This document shows positions 33,400-41,760 of a DNA stretch of 64,000 nt, piece after piece. Numbering within the stretch: position 1 is the stretch's first letter; each line of letters opens with the position of its first letter. The notes under the pieces were generated by a model. That model was not told where the DNA came from. It made no database searches and was given only the letters and a program-made list of their open reading frames with translations. This DNA comes from Clostridiales bacterium (GTDB taxonomy: Bacteria; Bacillota; Clostridia; Oscillospirales; Oscillospiraceae). The DNA is taken from NCBI GenBank assembly GCA_025757645.1, contig CP107216.1, positions 2,077,001 to 2,141,000 on the forward strand, read 5' to 3'. A program made the position numbers and the translations under genes.

Positions 33400-35028
33400 T
33401 TAACGCTCATGTTCGTGCTTTTTCTCTCTGTCTTTCTCGCCTTGCAGGATTTGAGAAAGATTGCTTTTCACGGTATGCAGCTCCTTGACACGGGCTTTTT
33501 TCTCCCGGTATTCGTTGTAATGGGCGTTCTTTTCGGCGGTAAGCTGCTCGATTTCCGCTTGCAGGGCTTTATGGCTTGGCAGCTTGGAAACGCCATGCGC
33601 CCGAAAATAACGGGTGGCTGCGTCCGCTATGATAAAATCGCTTTCGTGCCGTTCCCGGTAGGCGCTGCGGGCTTTTTCCGTTTTCTGCGCTTTCAGACCG
33701 TCACGGGCAGGCTTGGTCTTGGCATAGGCAAGCACCTGTGTCTGAAGTTCCTTTTTCTCCCGGATAGCAGCGTCCAGGGCTTTCAGCTTGGCGGTGCTGT
33801 CCTGTAAATCCGCATTGGCGGATACAAGGGCTGCGTCCAGCTCCTCCGGCGAATAGCCGTACTGCCCGTAGGCGGCAACGGTAGCCGCCATTTGTTTCAG
33901 ATTGTGGACTGCCGCCCAGCGGTCATAGCCCGCGCCCTTTCCCTCCGCTCGCTTCGCTGCCCGGTCAACCATGCGCTGAATACCGTCCTTTTCCGGGGTG
34001 GTTTGGACAGCTTTTTTGCCCTGCAAACGCTCCCTTATGTTGCGGGGGTATTCGGGTACGGTTGCGGTCTGCTCGGCGGCTCTGTGGGCGTTCTGTTCCA
34101 AAAGGGCAAGAACGGCAGCGCGGTCAAAATCATCTCCCAGCTTGCGGGCGGTAATGGGCTTTGTCCTGTCCGGCGTGAGGTAGGATAGCCGCCATCGGCT
34201 CTCCTTGACAGTCACGCCCTGTTGCAAGAGAACGGCGGCGAACTCGCCATAGCTTGCGGCAGAGGACAGCGCGGTGCGTATGGCCTGCCGCAATTTTTCC
34301 TTGTCTGTTTCAAACTTCGTGGGCTTGGCTGGCTGCTCCTCGGCTGGCAAGGCGGCAGCTTCCTTGTCCAGCTTTACCTGCCCTTTCCGCTGCGCCCAAT
34401 ACTCACGCTCGGTAATGCGGCTTTTGCTGCCATGCAAAAGGTCGATTTGATAGAGATTTTCCCGGTGGCACAGCTCCATGACTTCGGCTTTGAAGTATTC
34501 CATCGCCGCGTCTGTGCAGCGGTGTTTGCACCCGGCGCGGGTGTCTGCCGGTCTGTCCATATAGGGCAAGAATGGAACTTCGGCTATCCGCAGAGAATTG
34601 ATAACGATATGCACATGGATATTGCCGCTGTGGTTGTGTCCGTCCGGGTGGGTGCAGACAATGGCTTGGTGTCCAGGAAACTGCTTCCGGCAAAATTCCT
34701 CGCCCAACGCCTGCGCCCGGTCTACGGTCAAACCGTTGTCCACCGCGTCCCGTGGGTCAAAGCTGATAATGTAGTGGTGGCTTTTTACATCTTCCCGCTT
34801 CTGGTTCTTCCCATAGCGGAGATTGGAGCGCATACAGGCAACGGCAAAATCCTCGTCGCCGCAGTTCAGCGTGGCTATTCGATAGTCCTCCCTGAGCATG
34901 AGCCGCCCGTTTTCATCAAGGGTGGGCTTCATGGTAAACTCGTCATGTTCAAAGGTGAGGTACTGCTCGGCTGCGCCATAGTCCGCATTTTTAGAGCTGA
35001 TATGTTTGAATGTTGCCAACAGCGTCAC
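33400..35028 (-). CDS. Relaxase of IME A (MobP-type)
   Basis: A 542-residue relaxase. The metal-binding histidines lie in HNHSGNIHVHIVINS (H131, H133, H138, H140), with the conserved HHYIISFDPRDA segment before them. The C-terminal half is coiled coil. RNIRERLQGKK in the middle resembles the SIRERLE tail of ICE proteins. The start is GTG at 35028, or possibly TTG nine bases later. MobC overlaps its start by 38 bases. Confidence 0.92.
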   Translation of the reverse strand: MTLLATFKHISSKNADYGAAEQYLTFEHDEFTMKPTLDENGRLMLREDYRIATLNCGDEDFAVACMRSNLRYGKNQKREDVKSHHYIISFDPRDAVDNGLTVDRAQALGEEFCRKQFPGHQAIVCTHPDGHNHSGNIHVHIVINSLRIAEVPFLPYMDRPADTRAGCKHRCTDAAMEYFKAEVMELCHRENLYQIDLLHGSKSRITEREYWAQRKGQVKLDKEAAALPAEEQPAKPTKFETDKEKLRQAIRTALSSAASYGEFAAVLLQQGVTVKESRWRLSYLTPDRTKPITARKLGDDFDRAAVLALLEQNAHRAAEQTATVPEYPRNIRERLQGKKAVQTTPEKDGIQRMVDRAAKRAEGKGAGYDRWAAVHNLKQMAATVAAYGQYGYSPEELDAALVSANADLQDSTAKLKALDAAIREKKELQTQVLAYAKTKPARDGLKAQKTEKARSAYRERHESDFIIADAATRYFRAHGVSKLPSHKALQAEIEQLTAEKNAHYNEYREKKARVKELHTVKSNLSQILQGEKDREKKHEHER

Positions 35029-35389
35029 CTACCTTTCGCAGGACTTCAAACTTCAAGGCAGCAAGGTCAGAAATGGCGGCGCGGACTTCAACGGACAGGG
35101 CGTTGTATGGTGTGCCGTACTCGTTGAGGGCGCGGGCAATCTGATTGAGGTTGCCACCGATTTTTCCATATTCGGCGGTCAGCCTGCCAACGGCGGACAA
35201 CAGTTCATCATTGACCGGGGAAACGGTAACGATGGGGCGAATGGTCGCCCGTGTAATGGCTTGCCGGATAAATTCGGCTTGGCTCATGTCATAGTGTTTC
35301 AGCCGCTCGGTAAAGTCGGCGTATTCTTCCTCGGTCATGCGGGTTTTGACCACATGGCAGCGGTGGGGCGTGTTGTATTTTTTCTTCAA
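34991..35389 (-). CDS. mobC: MobC-family relaxosome protein of IME A
   Basis: A 132-residue accessory protein: an N-terminal RMTEEEYADFTERLKHYDMS ribbon-helix-helix region and the family motif EYGKIGGNLNQIARALN. TTG at 35389 is preferred, with AAAGGAGGT seven bases upstream. It is coupled to the relaxase. Confidence 0.88.
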   Translation of the reverse strand: MKKKYNTPHRCHVVKTRMTEEEYADFTERLKHYDMSQAEFIRQAITRATIRPIVTVSPVNDELLSAVGRLTAEYGKIGGNLNQIARALNEYGTPYNALSVEVRAAISDLAALKFEVLRKVGDAVGNIQTYQL

Positions 35390-35829
35390 GCGTTGACCTC
35401 CTTTCTCGCCCGACAGGGCGCATGAGCAGGGTTTGGGGAAGGCACTCCCCAACAAGATTTACCAAAGGGGGCAAAACCGCAGATATGCGGATTTTGGCAC
35501 CGTGGTAGAATCTTGCTCTAAAAAACTACCGCTTTCCTCGGCGGCTCTGGTTTGCGGATATACTGGCTTGCTCCACCAATATAGCGATTGCGGCGGCGTG
35601 TTCTGCCCGCTGTTCACCACTACAACGGTGAAAAGGGGTCGTTTTGGCAAACGCAGCGGAAATTTTTTTGTTTTTCCTGTCTGCTCCCTACAACAATCCG
35701 GCGGTGTGGTTTGCCAAAGATTTTTGAAAATGGGCGCAAAAAAAGCAGTAAACCTTTTCAAGATTTACTGCTTATCTGCCGCTGTGATGGGCGGCGGTAT
35801 TAAATTGTCAGCCGTTTTTCAAATGGAAT
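35390..35829. other. Non-coding region upstream of mobC, candidate oriT of IME A
   Basis: These 440 bases hold no credible gene; a 100-codon minus frame lacks family features. Inverted repeats occur at 35471-35495 (CAAAACCGCA against TGCGGATTTTG, imperfect) and 35613-35632 (TTCACC against GGTGAA). Its place upstream of mobC fits an origin of transfer. Confidence 0.5.
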
Positions 35830-36240
35830 TTATCTGCAATCGCTTTCTTTCCGCTTTCCAATTCCTTTTCTGTAATCTTCCATAATCCTAACGCAATGAT
35901 CTGCTATCTTTTGCATTCCGAGTTCTTCAAAAAAGGCAATTTGTATTTTCATCAGTTCTTCACAAACAGTCAACTTCTGCTCATCCATATTGCTAATAGC
36001 AAGCCATGGGAACGCTTTATATTTCTTAGTGTCCCCAATGAGAAAATTGTACCCTATCAACTCATTTTCACGGAAAACGAAATAGAATTGTGGGCCTGAA
36101 CCTGGAACTGACTTTTCCATAATTTGCTGCATTGTTCTCACGCCGCCGTATGCCGGAAAAAAACCTATTCGCTCAAGAGCATTTAATATGTCAATCCTTT
36201 TATCTGTGGGTATGTCTCTATAATTGATAATCTGTTCCAT
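35830..36240 (-). CDS. Hypothetical protein, possibly GNAT-like
   Basis: A 136-residue protein. The segment FYFVFRENELIGYNFLIGD followed by KYKAFPWLAI resembles the central strands of small GNAT-like folds, but no acetyl-CoA loop is clear. It is AT-richer than the adjacent mobilization genes, so likely IME cargo. The ATG at 36240 follows GAGGGTAGAG; another ATG lies 15 bases upstream. Confidence 0.55.
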   Translation of the reverse strand: MEQIINYRDIPTDKRIDILNALERIGFFPAYGGVRTMQQIMEKSVPGSGPQFYFVFRENELIGYNFLIGDTKKYKAFPWLAISNMDEQKLTVCEELMKIQIAFFEELGMQKIADHCVRIMEDYRKGIGKRKESDCR

Positions 36241-36297
36241 TTGCTCTACCCTCATTGAAGTTTAATTTGTCAGGCTCTAATTATACAACTTTTCTGT

Positions 36298-36495
36298 TTA
36301 GCGGTCAAAGCGGAACTTCAACAGGCTTTCTATCAGTTGCCTGACGATATGCTCCTGCATATCTGTGTTAATCTGTCCGTCCATCTTCGCACAAGAGCGG
36401 ACATATCCCGCATAATGGGATAGGACGGCGGCAACAGCTTCCGGGTCGCCCTCGCTTGCCTTAACGATTGTCTCATAGGGAAGTAGCTGGCTCAT
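36298..36495 (-). CDS. Helix-turn-helix (HTH_16) protein of IME A
   Basis: A 65-residue relative of 3941-4183: LPYETIVKASEGDPEAVAAV and HYAGYVRSCAK. It overlaps the end of the sigma-like gene by 23 bases, the same arrangement as in the outer ICE. Confidence 0.8.
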   Translation of the reverse strand: MSQLLPYETIVKASEGDPEAVAAVLSHYAGYVRSCAKMDGQINTDMQEHIVRQLIESLLKFRFDR

Positions 36496-36931
36496 AGGAC
36501 AAACCCTCCAACTCTGCCCGTAGCCGCCGTAAAATCATCTGAATACGCCGCCCGGTTGTGTTGCCAGCCCGTCCATATCTCCGTCCAATCTCCCTATGCG
36601 TCAATCGTTGGAAGTAGTACAAGAAAATGATTTCCTGTTCCATCTGTGATAGTGCGGACAGGGCTGCGGCAAGCTCTGGACTTTCCAAAAGCACCATCTG
36701 ACCACAGACGAAAAGCGGATAGCTGGTCATGCCGGATTGCTCCGCAAAGTATTTATCTGTGGTACTGAATGGATAGTGTTTTTCTTCTATCAGATATTCA
36801 AGCGAGATTTCCCGCTTGCGGCGGCTCCGTATGCTCCGAGCTGCGTCTATGGCAGCGTGGCGAATAACAGTCTTGCAAAAGGCATCGTGTGTATGCCGGA
36901 TATGTTCTTGATACTTTTCGTGTTCGGTCAT
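36473..36931 (-). CDS. Sigma-70 region 4-like regulator of IME A
   Basis: A 152-residue protein with an N-terminal HDAFCKTVIRHAAIDAARSI segment and C-terminal region 4 (ALSQMEQEIIFLYYFQRLTHREIGRRYGRA). It parallels 4176-4601 and probably controls IME genes. The ATG at 36931 has AAAGGGGGA upstream. Confidence 0.85.
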   Translation of the reverse strand: MTEHEKYQEHIRHTHDAFCKTVIRHAAIDAARSIRSRRKREISLEYLIEEKHYPFSTTDKYFAEQSGMTSYPLFVCGQMVLLESPELAAALSALSQMEQEIIFLYYFQRLTHREIGRRYGRAGNTTGRRIQMILRRLRAELEGLSYEPATSL

Positions 36932-37089
36932 GGAAAATCCCCCTTTCTGAATAATGGCAGAGGGCGGCAGCATCTTGTGCTGTCGCCCTCTTGATTACCG
37001 AACAGCAAAGACGGGCGGGGCTGTCAACGGCGGCGCATTTGCGCCGTTCATCTTGACCGTTGACAGGCTCGGCTGGGTTTGCTATCTGC

Positions 37090-37803
37090 TCACGGCAATT
37101 CACTCTCATTGATAGGAATTGCCTCAAGTTCCGTATTCAAATTGTTCCAATAAGAGCCGATATCCGCACTTGTGAAATACTTAAAACCGCCTGCTGCTGA
37201 CTTCAATTCGCCGTTTTTAACCCCATAGCAGGCGTAAATCAAATCGTAGCTTGTTCCATCTGAGAGGTTAAATCTAAAGCTGGTCACATCTGCTCTGGCA
37301 GTTTCCTCAGTCGTTTTGTCTTTTAGGGATAAGCCCTTGAACTTATCATACAGGGTCTTTATATCATTTTCAGCAACAACTACTTTCTTTTCTGCTGATG
37401 CAGGCACTCCGTCATAGTGGTACATTTCAACGTTTTCGACATCTTCAACCTCAAATGGGAAGTCGATTTTGACAGGCTCATAAGCAATGTTTATAGGTAA
37501 CAGAAAGAGAGCTGTAAAAATTGCAATGATACAAAGAGCGATGGAAACGAGAACAGCAATCGTTATCTTTTTTCTGCCTCTCTGCTTTTCTTTTGCCTCA
37601 TGGCGCATAATAACGCTTTCGCTTTCTTCGTGAAGAACATCTTCGCTCGTGTGAGAAAGCAATTTCTGATAAATTGCGTTACAGTCAGCACAGGCGTTCA
37701 AATGCTCTTTTACCATCTCTGCGCTTGCTTCGCTGCAAGCACTGTCAACATACAGCGGAAGAATATCTCGAACAATATCGCATTGTTTACTCATGCTTTT
37801 CAT
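37090..37803 (-). CDS. Anti-sigma factor with zinc finger
   Basis: A 237-residue single-span membrane protein. The N-terminal zf-HC2 motif has C-x-(~21)-H-x3-C-x2-C (ending HLNACADC); a transmembrane helix lies near residues 78-102, and an extracytoplasmic domain of about 135 residues follows. It should hold the ECF sigma encoded just upstream; the genes overlap. What signal it senses cannot be seen. Confidence 0.85.
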   Translation of the reverse strand: MKSMSKQCDIVRDILPLYVDSACSEASAEMVKEHLNACADCNAIYQKLLSHTSEDVLHEESESVIMRHEAKEKQRGRKKITIAVLVSIALCIIAIFTALFLLPINIAYEPVKIDFPFEVEDVENVEMYHYDGVPASAEKKVVVAENDIKTLYDKFKGLSLKDKTTEETARADVTSFRFNLSDGTSYDLIYACYGVKNGELKSAAGGFKYFTSADIGSYWNNLNTELEAIPINESELP

Positions 37804-38272
37804 CCATCCTTTCTTGAATTTTTAGCTTTGCACGATGATAAGTAACTCTCGCCCATGATTCTGTTTTTCCAAAAATTGCAGCGATTTGTGAAAAAGATAG
37901 TTCCCCGAATACGCGAAGCTGAAAGACTTCTTTGTATGGTTCTTCCAAACGGTGAAGAACGAGGTGTATGCGGAACGCCATGTCAGAATCTGCAACTGAG
38001 TTCTCAACATTTTCATTTGATGGCAAGTCATTGATTTCACTCACATCAGCTACTCGCTGACGGCTTCGCATTTCATCATGGTAAAGGTTTTTTGCTATGG
38101 AGCAGAGCCATGTCAATTCATCTGACTTACCTTTGAATTGTGATGTTGTAGAAACAGCCTTATAGAATGTGTTCTGCGTGATTTCCTCTGCTATCTCACG
38201 ATTTTTGGCAAGAGAAATAGTATACGAGTATACCTGTAAATAGTAGGCTTTATAGAGCTTTTCATAGTCCAT
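37787..38272 (-). CDS. ECF sigma factor
   Basis: A 161-residue sigma factor. Region 2 is YKAYYLQVYSYTISLAKNRE ... NTFYKA and LTWLCSIAKNLYHDEMR; region 4 is LEEPYKEVFQLRVFGELSFS followed by GKTESWARVTYHRAK. The ATG at 38272 follows AAGGAGG by 11 bases. It forms a regulatory pair with the anti-sigma gene downstream. No dedicated target gene is visible in IME A, so it may act on host genes. Confidence 0.88.
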   Translation of the reverse strand: MDYEKLYKAYYLQVYSYTISLAKNREIAEEITQNTFYKAVSTTSQFKGKSDELTWLCSIAKNLYHDEMRSRQRVADVSEINDLPSNENVENSVADSDMAFRIHLVLHRLEEPYKEVFQLRVFGELSFSQIAAIFGKTESWARVTYHRAKLKIQERMDEKHE

Positions 38273-38544
38273 ACTTGTCATCACCTCCTTCAGCTTCATA
38301 GGTTAGACGGAGAAATCGGAATTTCGTTACAAAGAAGTTTGAAATTTTTATACCTTTACGCTACTCTTGCTTTGTGCGGACTATTGGTAGACGCGCATTA
38401 ACGGCAAGTAAAGAGATTGCTGTGTCAGCTTGATATGTTCAAATGCTAATTAAGTATAGCATACAGCTATGAATTTTTCTATTGCGTTCCCCTGACTTCG
38501 GAATAGTGGCAGGGCTGGCTATCCTTGTTTTGCTTTGTGCTTCT

Positions 38545-38685
38545 CTACCGTACATGAGCATTGGCCGCAGGGTTATCCTGACCGTAACCTTCCAGAAGGT
38601 TGATGCCGCCCCACACGCACAGGCCGCCGCCCAGGGCGATCACGAGAGTCTGCAATACGTCAATAGCACTGTTGAAGAAATCCAT
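38545..38685 (-). pseudogene. maff2, 5' part (split by IME A)
   Basis: ATG at 38685 opens MDFFNSAIDVLQTLVIALGG and continues to LLEGYGQDNPAAN, the first half of a Maff2 protein. The frame then runs into IME A and stops after HVR (stop 38545-38547). The 3' half is at 29336-29431. GAAAGGAA precedes the start and virD4 lies directly upstream. Confidence 0.88.
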
Positions 38686-38688
38686 AAA

Positions 38689-39543
38689 TCATTTTTCCTT
38701 TCGTTTTGTAGAATTGTTGTTGTCGGGTTCCAGATCGGATGCGTTCAATTCGTACATATCGAAAGGCTCGTCCGGCTTCACAATGGCCGGTCTGCGTTTC
38801 ATGTACCGTTCTACGTCAAAGACGTTTCTCTTGTCGGCGTCGGACAGGTATTTATATCGGGGATGCTTCGTGATATCAAACTTGTCGCTGAAAAACGGGC
38901 GCACACCACGAAGCTGCAAAATACACTTGCCGCCGTCCATGACTGCAATTTCGTCCTGGGTCATCAACTCCTTTCCTAATTTCTGATAACTGAGGCCGTG
39001 AGAAGTCTGCGCGCCGCGGTTTTCGGACTGGCTCAGGCTGTCGATGGTCTCCTTGCCCAGCAGCTCCGAAATCTCTTTCAGCGTCCCTTTCTCCTTGCCT
39101 CCCAAAAACAAGGTGCTGTCGCAGTTGCCGACGATGGTATCTGCCGCGTCCTTGTAGATGGTCTTTAGCTGGCTTTGCGACTGCAAAATAATAGAAGCCG
39201 ATATCTCACGGCTTCGGATGGTGGCGATCAACTTATCAAAGTTTGGTATCTGGCCGATGTTGGCAAATTCGTCCAAAAGGCACCGCACATGAACAGGCAG
39301 CCGCCCGTTATAGAAATCGTCCGCCTTGTCGCAGAGCAAGTTGAAAAGCTGGCTTTGCAGCATGGCAATGACGAAATTGAAGGTGGTATCGGTATCGCTC
39401 ATAATGAGGAACAGCGCCGTTTTCCGGTCACCCATTGTGTCCAGCTCCAATTCATCCTCCGTCATAATGTCCCGAAGCTCCTTGATATCGAAGGGGGCGA
39501 GGCGGGCGCCGCAGCTCACCAAAATGCTTTTGAGTGTCTTGCC
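38689..39543 (-). pseudogene. virD4: virD4 coupling-protein gene, 3' part (split by IME B)
   Basis: 284 codons of the C-terminal part of a VirD4/TraG coupling protein: Walker B region VRCLLDEFANIGQIPNFDKL, ASIILQSQSQLKTIY, GNCDSTLFLGGKE and a final acidic/basic tail. No start of its own belongs here. The N-terminal part with Walker A is at 47813-48828. Joining at the shared GG (CC on the plus strand, 39542-39543 and 47813-47814) restores AAGKTLKSIL in frame and a protein of about 622 residues. Confidence 0.9.
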
Positions 39544-39587
39544 AGAGACGAAAAGTCAAGGACTTTTTCATCAAATTCAAAAAGAAG

Positions 39588-39746
39588 TCACATTTTGCGG
39601 ACTTCTTCACGGAGCATACGCTTGATTTTGTCCTCCATCGTCTCCTTGGCGGTCTCGCTGAAATGGACACGGACGATATAGGTGGTCTTGCCAATCTGCT
39701 TTCTGACAGTCGGGCAAGTGGCGGTGTTGGTTGCGGTATTGTTCAT
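39588..39746 (-). CDS. tnpW: TnpW family protein of IME B
   Basis: A 52-residue protein: CPTVRKQIGKTTYIVRVHFS followed by a helix ETAKETMEDKIKRML. It fits the short TnpW pattern. AGGAGG precedes the ATG at 39746. It is the gene closest to the left end of IME B. Confidence 0.72.
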   Translation of the reverse strand: MNNTATNTATCPTVRKQIGKTTYIVRVHFSETAKETMEDKIKRMLREEVRKM

Positions 39747-39888
39747 TCAAAATCCTCCTGTAAATGAAAAATGCCCGGTGACTGTTCATCATCGGGCGGT
39801 GTCGGTATGAGGGAACAAGGCAAGGCGGCAACATTAAGGTATCTATAAAAACCTTGCCGTCTTTGCCACGCTTGCCGTGTTCCTGTTG

Positions 39889-41760
39889 TCAGTCTCGGAG
39901 ATAGCAAACCCATACTGTGCCGTCTTTCTCGGTCACAAGTCTGTCTCCGATACGGCTTTTTGCCGTTCTCATGGTGCGTGAGGAAATCCCACGCTCATTG
40001 ACTGCCTTTTCCAGCTCTGCACTCGGCATACGCTTTCCGTCCGCAAGCAGTTCCAGAATAAGCATTTGCGCCTGTGCGGTCTTGCTTTCCGTCTTGGCTG
40101 TGTCTGTCCCGTCAAGAAGCTCGTCAGCGGTAATGTCATAAGCCCCTATCCACTCAAAACCTTTCTCGTCTCCCAGAGAAAATGCAAGGGACTGTCCGGG
40201 CGGCGCAAGGGAGCTTTTCTCATGGATAAGCACCCTCGTTGTGGGGCTGTCCTTCAGCTTGCCGATAAAAAGCAGGCTGCGGACTGCCGCCGTAATGTCG
40301 ATAGACCCCAATCCCCGGTAGGTGCTTTGCGTTCCTGCGGCTTTATTAAGGTGTCCGATCAGCACGATAGCGCACCCGGTAGCCTGTGCAATGTCTCCCA
40401 GACTGCGAAATATCGGGCGCACCTCGTTTGCTCTGTTCATGTCCACATCTGCACCCAGAAAAGCCTGTACTGGGTCAATGATAACCAGCCTTGCGCTGTT
40501 TTCCCGGATTGCCCTTGCTATGCGTTCATCGGCAAGGGTCAGCGGCGTGTCTCTATCGTCAATGACAAGCACTCGTTCAAGGTCTGCGTCTGCTTCTATC
40601 AGTCGGGGCTTGACGGTATCACCCAGACCGTCCTCGGCGGTCTGATAGATGATATTGAAAGGTTCAAGTGTCTCCATACCGGGCAAAGGCTTTCGATTGG
40701 TGCAAGCCGCCGCAAGGCGCATGGCAAAGTAGGTCTTGCCCTCGCCGGGATTGCCCTGGATAATTGTCAGCTTTCCAAATGGGATATAGGGAAACCATAG
40801 CCATTCCACGCTCGTCAGCTCCACATCAGCCATACGGAGCATTGGGACAGGCTGGGCGGTTGGCAGCTCTCGCAGCGTGATTGTCTCGGCTATGAATTTG
40901 CGGCTCGGAATATCCCCTTGCTGGCGGAGAACATCGTTCCAGTCTTTCCTTGCCGGGACAAGGCGAATGACGGCTATCTCGCAGGGAATGGACTGTGCCA
41001 GTCGGGTACAAGCTTCATTTCCTGCGGTGTCGCTGTCAAGGCAGAGGAACACTTTTTGGGTGTCCTTGCGCTCAGAAAGAAAACGGTCAAGGGCTTTGCC
41101 AGAAACGCCGCCCAGGGCAAGATAGCTCCTTGTCTGCCAGTCCTGCGGATAAAGGCAGATAAAGGACAAAAGGTCTATCGGCGCTTCAAAGACAAAGAGC
41201 TGGTTGCCGTTTCCCTCATAGCGGAACGGATAGGACTTGTCAGACCCGGTAATATCCTGTCTGAATGTGTCTGCCGTTCCTCGCACATGGGCGTATCTCG
41301 GTGTGCCGTTTCGGTCTCTGCCGACAAAGACAACATTGTGCCGCTTTGCGTCCTCATAAATATCCCCGGAAAGAAGAAAAGTCTCAACCAGTTTCGGGTT
41401 GAGACCTCGGCTTTCGCAAAGATATTGAATTGCTCTGTCGGCTGTTCGGTTGTGCAAGGGCAAGTGGAACGCTGTGGGCGGTGCTGTGGTGGCTTCGGTC
41501 TGTCCCTCGCCGTTTTCGCCTGTCAACATCTGGACGGCTTCGGGAAAGGACTTGCCGTAAAACTCTATGACAAAATCAATGGGATAGCCGCCCTTGCTCT
41601 GGCTGTGGCGAAACCACTTGTTTCCCCGGACGGTCAGACTGTCATGTTCTTTCCAGCGGTATTCTCGTCCGCTTTTTATCAGTGTCTCTCCCTGTGTGCG
41701 GAGAAAATCTTCCAGACTGACGGCATTTGCCCGGTCAATCTGTGCTTGGGTGTAATTCAT
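39889..41760 (-). CDS. Primase (DUF3991/TOPRIM) fused to RepA-like ATPase
   Basis: A 623-residue replication protein. The N-terminal part (residues 1-120) has the DUF3991-type GYPIDFVIEFYGKSF segment, a TOPRIM domain follows (FVFEAPIDLLS, VFLCLDSDTAGNEA), then a RecA-like ATPase (Walker A IIQGNPGEGKTYFA near 340, Walker B LVIIDPVQAFLGADVD) and a winged-helix C-terminus. It should prime and unwind DNA for element replication. It overlaps the relaxase gene by four bases. Confidence 0.9.
   Translation of the reverse strand: MNYTQAQIDRANAVSLEDFLRTQGETLIKSGREYRWKEHDSLTVRGNKWFRHSQSKGGYPIDFVIEFYGKSFPEAVQMLTGENGEGQTEATTAPPTAFHLPLHNRTADRAIQYLCESRGLNPKLVETFLLSGDIYEDAKRHNVVFVGRDRNGTPRYAHVRGTADTFRQDITGSDKSYPFRYEGNGNQLFVFEAPIDLLSFICLYPQDWQTRSYLALGGVSGKALDRFLSERKDTQKVFLCLDSDTAGNEACTRLAQSIPCEIAVIRLVPARKDWNDVLRQQGDIPSRKFIAETITLRELPTAQPVPMLRMADVELTSVEWLWFPYIPFGKLTIIQGNPGEGKTYFAMRLAAACTNRKPLPGMETLEPFNIIYQTAEDGLGDTVKPRLIEADADLERVLVIDDRDTPLTLADERIARAIRENSARLVIIDPVQAFLGADVDMNRANEVRPIFRSLGDIAQATGCAIVLIGHLNKAAGTQSTYRGLGSIDITAAVRSLLFIGKLKDSPTTRVLIHEKSSLAPPGQSLAFSLGDEKGFEWIGAYDITADELLDGTDTAKTESKTAQAQMLILELLADGKRMPSAELEKAVNERGISSRTMRTAKSRIGDRLVTEKDGTVWVCYLRD

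Larger units (their letters stand above)
29432..38558. mobile_element. IME A, nested mobilizable element inserted in maff2
   Basis: A unit of about 9.1 kb with its own serine recombinase, TnpW, DnaC-like ATPase, replisome-organizer protein, cysteine-rich protein, relaxase, MobC, Tn916-type HTH and sigma proteins, and an ECF sigma/anti-sigma pair. It has no T4SS genes, so it must borrow a transfer channel. Both ends are defined to the base by the reconstruction of maff2. The crossover dinucleotide appears to be GC. Confidence 0.88.

Noticed and set aside
35459..35761. A 100-codon minus frame upstream of IME A mobC
   Set aside because: No ribosome site or family resemblance; it lies in the region expected for oriT and contains inverted repeats.
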